Source: a virus. Taken from it: DNA of 34,622 nt. Positions 1 through 6,419 of this stretch are shown here, piece by piece; positions within the stretch are counted from its first letter, which is position 1; each line of letters begins with the position of its first letter. A model generated the notes under the pieces. The model did not search any database. It was given only the letters and a program-made list of their open reading frames with translations, and was not told the origin of the DNA. The position numbers and the translations under genes are program-made. The stretch covers positions 1-34,622 of IMG/VR virus record IMGVR_UViG_3300045131_001821. One strand, 5' to 3'.

Positions 1-219
1 TATGACAATATTATTATTGATGGAGCAATCAATCTTACTGGCCCATCGCTAATAGATGCCGTAAAACCACATTGCAAACAGCTTATAAGCAGAGTATTTT
101 CTAGGAAATTTTCGTATATGAAATATGCAAAATTATTTTATACCGAGTTTCCCAATGCAACAAAAATAGCAGAAATAAACGAATCATGTCCGATTTTCAT
201 CTGGAAGTTTACAAGTTAG
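1..219 (+). CDS. C-terminal end of an unidentified protein (partial)
   Basis: An open frame enters from the left edge and stops with TAG (followed at once by TAA) after 72 codons. It begins YDNIIIDGAINL and ends FIWKFTS. It overlaps the start of the next gene by 34 bp, so the two are probably cotranscribed. Only the C-terminus is visible and I recognise no domain. It could belong to the same pathway as the adenylate-forming enzyme downstream, but that rests on position alone. Confidence 0.55.
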   Translation, partial: YDNIIIDGAINLTGPSLIDAVKPHCKQLISRVFSRKFSYMKYAKLFYTEFPNATKIAEINESCPIFIWKFTS

Positions 220-1205
220 TAAAAGCATTGGAAGAAAACCAATACAAAGAGCGTGATATATCAAAGTTGATACCAGCGTGCAATATTCTCACTAGAGAAA
301 ATTTACAGAAGATTCCAATAGATAAGTCACAGCCATTTTGTTCTACTAGCGGCGCAACTGGCCAACCCGTGTTTGTTCAAAAATTTACGGCCCAACATGT
401 TTGGTATTGGGCGACAAACATGCGAGAATTGATTTGGAGAAAATGGGACACATCATTGACATTGGCAGTCATCAATGCACCGGTTTCAGAAGAAAAAATA
501 ACACCTTGGCCAACGAATCCATATTTGTTTCCGAATAAGGTTGGAAAATGCCATATGCATCCAACAAGAGGAGATTTGCAAGGATGGCTGAACAGAGTGC
601 AGCCAGATTATTTGCATACATATCCATCAATCGCCGCCACACTTGATACATCTAAACTAAAAGATGTAAAAACAACAAGTGAAAGAGGTGGTAGTAATTA
701 TAGTTCGGAAGAAGTGGGTACGATTGGCCTAGAATGTCCAGATAATCCAGATGTATATCATATTATGGAGAACATTGTTTTAGAAATCGTAGATGACAAT
801 GATATTGTGTTGACCGATCTTACGCACCCATATATCAAGAGATACAGGATAGGAGACAAAGGAGAGTTTTCTACATGCAGTTGTGGAAGAAAACTGCAAA
901 CTATCAACCGAAATGTGCTTGGTAGAGTTCGCAATATGGTGAAATATCCAGATGGAACAACCGCATGGCCATTGTTTGCTAGCAATACAATAAGAAATGC
1001 ATGTGATACAATAAAAAGATTTCAATGCATACAAGAATCATACTCGGATATCACAGTAAAGATTCAAGGAACTGTACCAGCTGATAAAATTGAAGATGTA
1101 AAAAATTTGATATTGAAGAGACTCAATTATCCGTTCAATCTAAAGATACAGATTGTTGATAGTTTCCCAGAAGGAAAATTTGAAGAGTTTGTCTGTAAGA
1201 TATAA
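186..1205 (+). CDS. PaaK/CapK-like adenylate-forming enzyme (acyl-CoA ligase superfamily)
   Basis: 339 residues. The phosphate-binding loop of the ANL superfamily is visible as STSGATGQP (residues 53-61). The middle has GGSNYSSEEVGTIG and ECPDNPDVYHIMENIVLEIVD, typical of phenylacetate-CoA ligase/CapK proteins. This is followed by the adenylate-binding YRIGDKGEF, a CSCGR stretch and the hinge-like LGRVRNMV, then a small C-terminal domain. PaaK enzymes activate a carboxylate with ATP to an acyl-AMP and usually pass it to CoA; CapK-like members occur in polysaccharide loci. This copy is about 90 residues shorter than a typical PaaK, mostly at the N-terminus, so substrate and acceptor are open. 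The ATG overlaps the upstream gene and has no clear Shine-Dalgarno. Two tRNAs follow directly. Such an enzyme is unusual in a phage; it may feed acyl groups to surface or glycan modification (inference). Confidence 0.75.
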   Translation: MSDFHLEVYKLVKALEENQYKERDISKLIPACNILTRENLQKIPIDKSQPFCSTSGATGQPVFVQKFTAQHVWYWATNMRELIWRKWDTSLTLAVINAPVSEEKITPWPTNPYLFPNKVGKCHMHPTRGDLQGWLNRVQPDYLHTYPSIAATLDTSKLKDVKTTSERGGSNYSSEEVGTIGLECPDNPDVYHIMENIVLEIVDDNDIVLTDLTHPYIKRYRIGDKGEFSTCSCGRKLQTINRNVLGRVRNMVKYPDGTTAWPLFASNTIRNACDTIKRFQCIQESYSDITVKIQGTVPADKIEDVKNLILKRLNYPFNLKIQIVDSFPEGKFEEFVCKI

Positions 1206-1211
1206 TTTTAT

Positions 1212-1291
1212 GCTACCGTATGCCGTCTGCCTTCTAAGCAGAAGAAAGCTAATTGGAACACATGTAGGTTCGAGTCCTATCGGTAGCACCA
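1212..1291 (+). tRNA. tRNA-Arg (TCT), non-canonical: no D-arm visible
   Basis: A perfect 7-bp acceptor stem pairs GCTACCG (1212-1218) with CGGTAGC (1281-1287), followed by A and an encoded CCA. The T-arm GTAGG-TTCGAGT-CCTAT is good. The anticodon arm is perfect: TCTGC, loop CTTCTAA, GCAGA, giving anticodon TCT. Only seven bases separate the acceptor stem from the anticodon arm, so there is no room for a D-arm. Instead about 20 bases (with AGCTAATTGG, which resembles a D-loop) lie between the anticodon arm and the T-arm. The total of 80 nt is normal. It may be a working D-armless tRNA, a rearranged gene or a decaying copy. Confidence 0.7.
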
Positions 1292-1295
1292 TTTT

Positions 1296-1387
1296 GGAAG
1301 ATTAACCAGTCAGGGTCACTGGAACCGCCTCGAAAACGGATTGCTCGGCGAAAGCCGAGTGAGTTTCGATTACTCAGTTTTCCGCCA
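1296..1387 (+). tRNA. tRNA-Ser (CGA)
   Basis: The acceptor stem GGAAGAT pairs with GTTTTCC using G-T wobbles, then discriminator G and encoded CCA, both usual for serine tRNA. The D-arm is CCAG/CTGG. The anticodon loop CTCGAAA gives anticodon CGA, although the anticodon stem has only three firm pairs (CCG/CGG) with weak ends. The long variable arm CTCGGC-GAAA-GCCGAG is the class II hallmark. The T-arm is TGAGT-TTCGATT-ACTCA. It starts four bases after the CCA of the preceding tRNA, so both are probably processed from one transcript. Confidence 0.85.
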
Positions 1388-1600
1388 CGTTGGTCCATGA
1401 GTACATGGAGTATGAAATGCATATATATGGAATGGGTAAAAATGAGAGATGCAATAAACCGTTCCCCAATGAACAATTTCTCCAACTTTATTATAAATCT
1501 AGCGTTTTGTTGGCGTTGACATCTTTTATATAAATATTAAAGCAATTATATTACATTGATTATAATAAGTAGATAAATTCATCTTATTGTAACAAAATAC
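1388..1600 (+). other. Non-coding stretch after the tRNAs
   Basis: About 210 bp without a convincing gene. It holds a small hairpin CCATG-agta-CATGG at 1395-1408 and an outer match GTTGG/CCAAC (1390-1394 with the CCAAC near 1484). That gives tRNA-like spacing, but I could not fold a T-loop or anticodon arm. From 1500 it is very AT-rich, with a weak TTGACA at 1516 that lacks a good -10. Confidence 0.4.
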
Positions 1601-1629
1601 TTGACTTCTTATAAAGATTGAGTCATAGT
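1601..1629 (+). promoter_or_regulatory. Sigma70-like promoter for the 25-residue peptide gene
   Basis: TTGACT (1601-1606), 17-bp spacer, CATAGT (1624-1629). The same pair with the same ATAGTTAT extension occurs at 11666. The predicted start is near 1636, about 65 nt before the ATG at 1701. Confidence 0.5.
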
Positions 1630-1649
1630 TATGAGTTCAGTTAGAGAAC

Positions 1650-1676
1650 AGCCTCCTATCCTACGGGATGAGGGCT
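1650..1676 (+). promoter_or_regulatory. Leader hairpin ahead of the small peptide gene
   Basis: An imperfect stem AGCCTCCTATCC / GGATGAGGGCT closes on TACG. It lies between the promoter and the Shine-Dalgarno of the 25-codon ORF, in the 5' untranslated region. It could stabilise the message or control translation; the sequence alone does not say which. Confidence 0.35.
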
Positions 1677-1700
1677 TTAGATATACGAAAGGAACATATT

Positions 1701-1778
1701 ATGGTTATCGCTATAGCATGTTGGACAGCCTTGGGATTATTAATCATTACAGAAAGTGATTATCGTCCAAAGAACTGA
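1701..1778 (+). CDS. 25-residue hydrophobic microprotein
   Basis: A short frame starts MVIAIACWTALGLLII and ends in the polar tail TESDYRPKN. Residues 2-16 would span a membrane once. A good Shine-Dalgarno (AAAGGA at 1689-1694) sits about six bases before the ATG. It has its own promoter (1601-1629), a leader hairpin and a strong terminator starting 18 bp after the stop, so the whole unit is a monocistron of about 190 nt. Small single-span proteins include type I toxins, lysis regulators and superinfection-exclusion peptides, but nothing identifies this one. The expression signals carry the call, since an ORF this short could be chance. Confidence 0.5.
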   Translation: MVIAIACWTALGLLIITESDYRPKN

Positions 1779-1795
1779 TAAAAAAGAAAACTATA

Positions 1796-1827
1796 AGCGG
1801 GGTGGAGAAATCCACCCCGCTTTTTTT
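1796..1827 (+). terminator. Strong intrinsic terminator
   Basis: An 11-bp perfect stem AGCGGGGTGGA / TCCACCCCGCT with a GAAA tetraloop is followed by seven T. It ends the small-peptide transcript. It is GC-rich on both sides, but the A-rich flank is weak, so it acts mainly on the plus strand. Confidence 0.85.
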
Positions 1828-1857
1828 ATGCCCAAAGACATTTGCGGAAAAATAATG

Positions 1858-2571
1858 TTACACCAAAAACGGTAGATAAATTTTTCTCAGGGTTTCGTTG
1901 GCCAACGCCAAATCAAATTCATATGTAAATTTTCTACTATTATACGATAGCTTAACAGCCGCCTCGGAAGCATCAAACATTTCGTTTAATTTTTCTTTTG
2001 TGTACTTCTCTGGCTCGGTTTTTATAGAAAACAAATGTGCCCAAGTCTTCTCATCGGCTAATTTTAGATTTACTGGAAAATATCCATGTTGAAAAAGAGT
2101 TTTTCCACAAAACGCAAGTCTTAATAGTTGAGTAGCGTTTTTTGGGGAAAATCCATATTTATCCAATTGTGCTTTACGCTTACTACCAAGTTGACCAGTT
2201 CTCTCACCATTTGCCAATCTTCGTTCACCTTGCATATAACCAAGTAAGCATCGAAACATCTTGTCTGTGTCAACAAACTTAAACTTGTTGGATCGTATTT
2301 CTTCAAATGCATCACTTGTTTGAAGAAAGTCTTCAGAAAAGAGTATTTCAATCGCACCTGTGTTACCATTGCGCAGAAGTTCAAAAAACTTGCGAAGTTC
2401 GTAATAAACTATGTCGTCTGTTTCTTGTTTCTGTATATGATCGAGCTTTTCCAATCCAAGTATCTTGGACGGCTCTGTGTTTATGAATACACCTCTGTAA
2501 TCAAGATCGGACTCGGGAGTATTAAGTCCATATGCTGTGCTGCCCCCCAAAGCTTTTACTAACATTTTCAT
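1858..2571 (-). CDS. RlaP-like nucleotidyltransferase (Pol-beta fold)
   Basis: 237 residues from MKMLVKALGG. The signature GGSTAYGLNTPESDLDYRGVF is the active site of the RlaP (RNA ligase-associated protein) branch of Pol-beta nucleotidyltransferases: GS for phosphate binding and D-x-D for metal. A helical region follows (MQGERRLANGERTGQLGSKRKAQLDKYGF, then KNATQLLRLAFCGKTL), as in the family. RlaP genes often accompany RNA ligases in repair operons and are predicted to modify RNA ends. The start at 2571 was chosen over an upstream TTG at 2613, because a TTGACT with a weak -10 lies in between and the extension overlaps the upstream gene. It sits just behind the macro-domain gene on the same strand. 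Confidence 0.75.
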   Translation of the reverse strand: MKMLVKALGGSTAYGLNTPESDLDYRGVFINTEPSKILGLEKLDHIQKQETDDIVYYELRKFFELLRNGNTGAIEILFSEDFLQTSDAFEEIRSNKFKFVDTDKMFRCLLGYMQGERRLANGERTGQLGSKRKAQLDKYGFSPKNATQLLRLAFCGKTLFQHGYFPVNLKLADEKTWAHLFSIKTEPEKYTKEKLNEMFDASEAAVKLSYNSRKFTYEFDLALANETLRKIYLPFLV

Positions 2572-2609
2572 ATTATAAATACTGAAATTATTTTTTAAGA
2601 AGTCAAGTA

Positions 2610-3119
2610 TCAATTAGCATCCAATCGATATATAATTACATCACTGGGATAGTCGGTAAAAGCAACTTCTATTAGACGTTCGACTATTCGGAAATCTCCA
2701 CCCCCTCTGTCGGAACCCATTTTATAAGGAAATCCAACAGATGGAGCCGGAAGATCCATGCCATTTTCTGTCAACTCATTTGCCATACCTTCCAATGCAG
2801 AATATAAAGCATCATAATTGGTTTGTCTTGTGCCTTTTCCAAATAAATTTTGACCATACAAGTTATAGATAAGAGCAATTTGATTGTCGTGTTTATTTGC
2901 ACCGCTAGTAAATGGAATATAACCAACAGAAAAATTTCCTAGAGTATTTGTCTTTGATAACGTGGCTGCACAGTCTGCTTTATATGCGTCTGGATACATT
3001 TCACGAATAGTACGAGCAATACCACTGCCAAATGTATTTTGACAGTTTGCTTGATGGCCAATGACTTGTACATCTTTTGCGAAAAGTAGATTGCCATCTT
3101 TATAAATAAGAGATTTCAT
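2610..3119 (-). CDS. Macro domain protein (ADP-ribose or ADP-ribose 1''-phosphate binding)
   Basis: 169 residues, single domain. VIGHQANCQNTFGSGIARTI (near residues 18-37) is the macro-domain ligand loop, with the catalytic-type Asn and the GSGIA phosphate loop. GFPYKMGSDRGGGDF near the C-terminus fits the second binding loop. Relatives such as yeast Poa1p remove the 1''-phosphate from ADP-ribose 1''-phosphate, a by-product of tRNA splicing; others remove ADP-ribose from proteins or nucleic acids. The start at 3119 was chosen because a TTGACA-16-CATTAT promoter ends eight bases before it, while the longer frame from 3158 would begin inside the -35. The RlaP gene follows, fitting a shared role in RNA repair or in countering ADP-ribosylation defences (inference). 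Confidence 0.8.
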   Translation of the reverse strand: MKSLIYKDGNLLFAKDVQVIGHQANCQNTFGSGIARTIREMYPDAYKADCAATLSKTNTLGNFSVGYIPFTSGANKHDNQIALIYNLYGQNLFGKGTRQTNYDALYSALEGMANELTENGMDLPAPSVGFPYKMGSDRGGGDFRIVERLIEVAFTDYPSDVIIYRLDAN

Positions 3120-3127
3120 ATTTTTAA

Positions 3128-3155
3128 ATAATGCTAAAATTTCATAGAATGTCAA
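3128..3155 (-). promoter_or_regulatory. Near-leaderless promoter of the macro-domain gene
   Basis: Read on the minus strand: TTGACA (3155-3150), 16-bp spacer, CATTAT (3133-3128), then eight bases to the ATG at 3119. A normal transcription start would fall on or next to the start codon. Confidence 0.5.
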
Positions 3156-3199
3156 CATTTTTTATCGCGTTTTGTTCAATTTTATAATACTTATTGTAT

Positions 3200-3637
3200 A
3201 TGAGTATCATACCCGGTCCAAATAACGAATTAATGACAGCCTCGGTAGCTCCGTCTTATGGTTCAACAGCGAATGTAGCACAAGCAACGGCGTCTTCCGT
3301 GTATGTAAGCTCTTCCTATAGTTTTCCTTATCCAGTAATTAGTGCGTCGATTACTACAACCGGAAATCCGGTGTTCATAGCCTGTTCTGGCGACGCCAAT
3401 CCAATTTCAATAGGGGGTCTTGGAACAATCCAACTGTATAGAGACAGCACTGCTATAGGAACTCGGGTACAATACGAAGGGTCGGCAGCAAATGAAAACA
3501 ATCCATATTGTTTAACTTGTATAGATAGTCAACCGGCGGGAACATATACATACTATTTGAAATCGGTGTCTCAGAGCGGACACACTCAATTTGGAGAAGT
3601 ATCGGGACCAAGTCTTTCGATGGCGGAGTTGAGATAA
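3200..3637 (+). CDS. Putative virion appendage or tail-fibre-type protein
   Basis: 145 residues from MSIIPGPNNE. It is rich in Ser, Thr, Ala and Gly, with alternating beta-prone stretches. The pattern NPVFIACSGDANP, IQLYRDSTAIGT, CLTCIDSQPAGTYTYYLK, FGEVSGPSLSMAEL resembles the C-terminal jelly-roll-like modules of phage tail fibres and appendages. There is no signal peptide or membrane segment. A TATAAT lies 11 bases before the ATG with only a poor -35. The following glycine-rich gene and the shared terminator suggest both are late structural genes. The fold is inferred from pattern only. Confidence 0.45.
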   Translation: MSIIPGPNNELMTASVAPSYGSTANVAQATASSVYVSSSYSFPYPVISASITTTGNPVFIACSGDANPISIGGLGTIQLYRDSTAIGTRVQYEGSAANENNPYCLTCIDSQPAGTYTYYLKSVSQSGHTQFGEVSGPSLSMAELR

Positions 3638-3684
3638 TTTTGAAAGTTTACACTATTTATAACATAATAACCACATAACAAATC

Positions 3685-4326
3685 ATGAGTACAACAATAA
3701 CATACATAACCAACGGGAATCTTGTCTTAACAGAATCAAAGGCCGTGACCATATCGTGCGTCGGTGCCGGTGGTCGTGGAAACTTTACAGGAAACGGTGG
3801 TTCTGGTGGCGCATTCGCTAAAGCAACTAAAACCTTACAATCTGGGTCATATCCCGTAGTAGTCGGCCTAGCATCTGCGCACGACGGCGGCAATTCATAT
3901 GTAACATCGGCCAGCGTGGTGATTGTTCGAGCGCCGGGAGGAAAACAAGACGGCACAATTACACACCAAACTGCATTGCTAACTGGTAGCGTAGCAACAT
4001 ACTACGGCGGGCACGGAAGCCCAGATTTTGATGGATATAGTGCATATAATGGTTCCGGCGGCGGAGAAGCTGGTAATGTGCTAGGCAACGGTCAAGATGG
4101 TCAAAGCGCATACTATTCCACTGCGTTTGCCCCAGCTTCCGGGGGATACTCTTACGCCACCGGTAGTGGTGGTGCCGGTGCATACTATTACGCCGGGTCC
4201 AAGGTCAATCAAGTATTCGTCGCAGCCGGTGGAACATTTCCGGGCGGCGGCGGCGGAGGCTCTTATGACTACGGTACTGACAGTTCTGGTGCCGGTGCCA
4301 ATGGGTCTGTGGTAGTAACTTACTAA
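3685..4326 (+). CDS. Glycine-rich tail-tip or adhesin-like protein
   Basis: 213 residues, very rich in Gly, Ser, Tyr and Ala. It opens with a beta stretch (LVLTESKAVTISCVGAGGRG). It then carries the layout of phage glycine-rich domains: GGSGGAFAKATKTL, a VVVGLASAHDGGNSYV strand, then poly-Gly segments such as GGGEAG, GSGGAG and GGGGGGSYDYG, closing with NGSVVVTY. Such domains form receptor-binding tips of phage fibres, like the polyglycine sandwich of T4-type gp38. It follows the previous structural gene by 47 bp and ends 24 bp before a bidirectional terminator. The role as host-recognition tip is inference from composition and family resemblance. Confidence 0.6.
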   Translation: MSTTITYITNGNLVLTESKAVTISCVGAGGRGNFTGNGGSGGAFAKATKTLQSGSYPVVVGLASAHDGGNSYVTSASVVIVRAPGGKQDGTITHQTALLTGSVATYYGGHGSPDFDGYSAYNGSGGGEAGNVLGNGQDGQSAYYSTAFAPASGGYSYATGSGGAGAYYYAGSKVNQVFVAAGGTFPGGGGGGSYDYGTDSSGAGANGSVVVTY

Positions 4327-4344
4327 TATAAAACAACTTAACGC

Positions 4345-4376
4345 AAAAAACCCCGCTATTATGGCGGGGTTTTTGT
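4345..4376. terminator. Bidirectional intrinsic terminator between convergent genes
   Basis: A6, then CCCCGC (4351-4356), short loop, GCGGGG (4364-4369) and T5. A-run and T-run flank the stem on both sides, so it can stop the plus-strand virion genes and the minus-strand phosphoesterase operon, whose last stop codon lies at 4378. Confidence 0.85.
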
Positions 4377-4377
4377 T

Positions 4378-5025
4378 TTATACATCCGGACTATGATGAT
4401 CCGGGGCAACTGCGGTTCTATTCTTTAATTCTCGATGAACTTCTTCCCATTCAACTGGCCGACGTTTCCATTCCCAGCCAACGTCCAACCGTTTCAGGCC
4501 AACATCCTCTTTAAGATTTCTGTGACAGTGGCCGTGAATATTGTATCCACCCTTCGACATATGATTCCACGAAGCAATTGGATAGTGCGTTAACACAACC
4601 GGAACTTTATCAATGAAGATTTCAGCATAATGGCCGAGAAATGTAAACGTGGAGTTTGGATAATTCAATGGATACACTTCAATGTCGGCATGAAACTGCA
4701 TTTCATCCAATGTGGCGTCATACAACTGTTGCATGCCAGCGTTATGATTGCCCCAAATAAAATATTGATGCTTACACGGCAAACGAATCAACCGCTTTGC
4801 ATAGTCCAATGAATTTGCGCCAGCACCAATCACTGCATCGCCAAGATTGAATACAATATCATTTAATCCAATATGGTCGCTCAACATTTGATATGTGTGA
4901 GCATATGCTTCATTGACATTTTGATAATTGCGTGGACCAAGAATAAATGGCTTGTCGTGACCTAAATGTAGGTCAGATATAAACCAAATCTTTTGGTCGG
5001 TTGATTTTAGACTAATCTTTTTCAT
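4378..5025 (-). CDS. Calcineurin-like metallophosphoesterase
   Basis: 215 residues with all the metal-binding motifs of the family: SDLHLGH (17-23), NLGD (61-64), GNHN (93-96), LTHYP (146-150) and HGHCH (165-169). No signal peptide, so cytoplasmic. Family members cleave phosphomono- or diesters with two metal ions. The start overlaps the end of the cREC gene by 14 bp, so they are translationally linked. Calcineurin-like esterases are among the enzymes predicted to open 2',3'-cyclic phosphates in RNA-repair operons, and cREC as a neighbour makes that role attractive here (inference). It is the last gene of the operon, just before the terminator. Confidence 0.85.
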   Translation of the reverse strand: MKKISLKSTDQKIWFISDLHLGHDKPFILGPRNYQNVNEAYAHTYQMLSDHIGLNDIVFNLGDAVIGAGANSLDYAKRLIRLPCKHQYFIWGNHNAGMQQLYDATLDEMQFHADIEVYPLNYPNSTFTFLGHYAEIFIDKVPVVLTHYPIASWNHMSKGGYNIHGHCHRNLKEDVGLKRLDVGWEWKRRPVEWEEVHRELKNRTAVAPDHHSPDV

Positions 5026-5392
5026 GAAAGAATTTGGGACGATTTATTTTAAAATTTTCGAGATATCCAATGATATTTTCTTTACCAATTGGATTTAAGC
5101 TATGAACTTGATATTCTGGCAACGGTAGTTCATATTCCATGCAATATTCAACCAGCCATTTGGCACATTCATATCCGGTCTTTTCTTTATATTGATTATA
5201 CCCCGCACCACCAGTATAATGTTCGTCGGCAAGATCATGATCAAAGCTCACAAACAATGGTGAGCCATGTTTCATAATATATTTTACAAAATCATCATAG
5301 CTTCGCACTATAATCCAAGGACCAAGTGGCATTTGCATCCACCTAACATCTTTTGGCAACCGAATATCATCAAGAAATAATTTGTAGCTCAT
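5012..5392 (-). CDS. Cyclic-phosphate-processing receiver-like protein (cREC)
   Basis: 126 residues, a receiver-like fold with LFLDDIRLP at the N-terminus and VSFDHDLADEHYTGG in the middle, then TGYECAKWLVEYC and YQVHSLNPIGKENIIGYL. The paired acidic motifs LDDxR and DHDL, plus HSxNPxG, are the signature of the cREC family, predicted from comparative genomics to process RNA cyclic phosphate ends. It differs from true response regulators, which lack this set. The start ATG overlaps the stop of the 55-residue gene by four bases, and its end overlaps the phosphoesterase start. It stops with TAG, rare in this window. Confidence 0.75.
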   Translation of the reverse strand: MSYKLFLDDIRLPKDVRWMQMPLGPWIIVRSYDDFVKYIMKHGSPLFVSFDHDLADEHYTGGAGYNQYKEKTGYECAKWLVEYCMEYELPLPEYQVHSLNPIGKENIIGYLENFKINRPKFFHEKD

Positions 5393-5556
5393 ACTATTGC
5401 AGTATTATAGGCATCAAGATACTTGTCAATCAGTAATTTTGCAACCTTTACACCTTCTTTATTGCCAGTTTTTTCAAAGTGTGCAAGTTTTTTACGCCAA
5501 TATTCCAAGTCTTGTTTTATACCAGACTTGGTGTGACTTATTTTATCTGTTTCCAT
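5389..5556 (-). CDS. 55-residue hypothetical protein in the cREC operon
   Basis: A short frame starts METDKISHTKSGIKQDL and ends LLIDKYLDAYNTAIV. It is charged and mostly helical by composition, with no recognised motif. It is coding by context: its ATG overlaps the end of the upstream gene by 14 bp, and its stop shares ATGA with the cREC start. It closes an otherwise empty gap in the operon. Possibly a small partner or regulator of cREC (inference). Confidence 0.6.
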   Translation of the reverse strand: METDKISHTKSGIKQDLEYWRKKLAHFEKTGNKEGVKVAKLLIDKYLDAYNTAIV

Positions 5557-6034
5557 TGGGAATGGGAGTTTGAGAAATCAAAGCGTGTACGAGTTGTCGT
5601 TCATATTGATACAAATCTTTGAGATTGCGCTGTAGAATATCATGAATTTTAAAGAATCCAACTGGTCCGAGGTATTTGAATTCACGATCATATCCATATG
5701 AAGTCCATAGATCGCCTCGCCAAAAGTCAGGACCGCCGCAGTTGTCCCAATACCAACCAAAGTGAAGATACGGATGAGCGGCCTTGTCATCAGTAACAAT
5801 TCCAGTTGGTTTGCGAAAGTTTAGCACATAACCATCTTCTGCAACATTGCCCCACTCGGTAAAGGTCCAGCCATTCTTGTTCAAGAACGATGCAACTTTA
5901 TCGTTGGCTTTTACTCTGGCGATGGCATCTTTTCTAGTCATGTCATATCCCAACATGCTGGTAAACCGAGTCACGTTGTTTGATTCTGCCCAAGTGGGCA
6001 ATTTAAATGTTTTCATTGTTTTCATTGTTTTCAT
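5543..6034 (-). CDS. Hypothetical protein with a triple-start N-terminus
   Basis: 163 residues, no recognised family. The N-terminus MKTMKTMKTFK comes from three tandem copies of ATGAAAACA, giving three possible in-frame starts. The first has the best-placed Shine-Dalgarno, GGAGGAAG six bases upstream. The body has an aromatic-rich centre (YLHFGWYWDNCGGPDFWRGDLW) and a helical end. No signal peptide or membrane segment. The start shares ATGA with the zinc-ribbon gene, so it is second in the minus-strand operon. Confidence 0.7.
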   Translation of the reverse strand: MKTMKTMKTFKLPTWAESNNVTRFTSMLGYDMTRKDAIARVKANDKVASFLNKNGWTFTEWGNVAEDGYVLNFRKPTGIVTDDKAAHPYLHFGWYWDNCGGPDFWRGDLWTSYGYDREFKYLGPVGFFKIHDILQRNLKDLYQYERQLVHALISQTPIPNGNR

Positions 6035-6309
6035 TGCAATCTTCCTCCACCAACCAACACATTACGAAGTGTGCTAGATTGTCCTTTGCGACTGGTCTTG
6101 GCTTTGAAGTCGGCAAATGTGTCTGGCAGCATAACTTGCAAACTTCCAGCCGTCTTGTGTTCAAAGACCATAGCACCCATATATCTAGATTGAGATACGC
6201 CACGCTTTGCACAACTTAGGCAAACACGCAGGCCAAGTTCTGCACGCGCAGACTCAATAGCCTCGGAGCAACAAGAGCAAGGATTTTTATGTAGAGTAAA
6301 ACCATTCAT
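6031..6309 (-). CDS. Small zinc-ribbon protein
   Basis: 92 residues from MNGFTLHKNPCSCC. Two CxxC knuckles (CSCC and CLSC) flank SEAIESARAELGLRV, like the C4 zinc fingers of DksA/TraR-type proteins, although the DksA coiled coil is absent. A basic segment with KAKTSRKGQSS follows. The start at 6309 was chosen because a TTGACT-16-CATCAT promoter ends seven bases upstream; the longer frame to 6438 would read through that promoter. First gene of the operon ending with the phosphoesterase. It may bind nucleic acid or RNA polymerase (inference). Confidence 0.65.
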   Translation of the reverse strand: MNGFTLHKNPCSCCSEAIESARAELGLRVCLSCAKRGVSQSRYMGAMVFEHKTAGSLQVMLPDTFADFKAKTSRKGQSSTLRNVLVGGGRLQ

Positions 6310-6316
6310 GCGATTA

Positions 6317-6344
6317 ATGATGCAGTAAGTATATAAAAAGTCAA
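6317..6344 (-). promoter_or_regulatory. Near-leaderless promoter of the zinc-ribbon/cREC operon
   Basis: Minus strand: TTGACT (6344-6339), 16-bp spacer, CATCAT (6322-6317), seven bases to the ATG at 6309. It is divergent from the plus-strand promoter at 6386. Confidence 0.5.
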
Positions 6345-6385
6345 CCAGAATCTTAATTTTTTGAAAAAAGTTTTGAATAAAAAAG

Positions 6386-6413
6386 TTGACAATCGAAGAG
6401 TTTGTGATACTTA
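6386..6413 (+). promoter_or_regulatory. Putative promoter into the non-coding RNA region
   Basis: TTGACA (6386-6391), 16-bp spacer, TACTTA (6408-6413), with TATATT slightly downstream. No gene follows until the tmRNA, so it probably drives a structured RNA and perhaps the tmRNA precursor. Confidence 0.4.
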
Positions 6414-6419
6414 TATTCG

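Noticed and set aside
1389-1484. Possible third tRNA
   Set aside because: GTTGG/CCAAC ends and a CCATG/CATGG hairpin give tRNA-like spacing, but no T-loop, anticodon arm or CCA could be folded on either strand.
1249-1485. 78-codon minus-strand frame across the tRNA-Ser gene
   Set aside because: It is antisense to a well-folded tRNA and has no recognised features.
1529-1536. TATAAATA, the T4 late promoter -10
   Set aside because: A single match in a very AT-rich stretch with no late gene behind it; similar strings occur elsewhere by chance.
3120-3158. N-terminal extension of the macro protein
   Set aside because: The upstream ATG lies in the -35 of a well-formed promoter and the extra 13 residues are not part of the domain.
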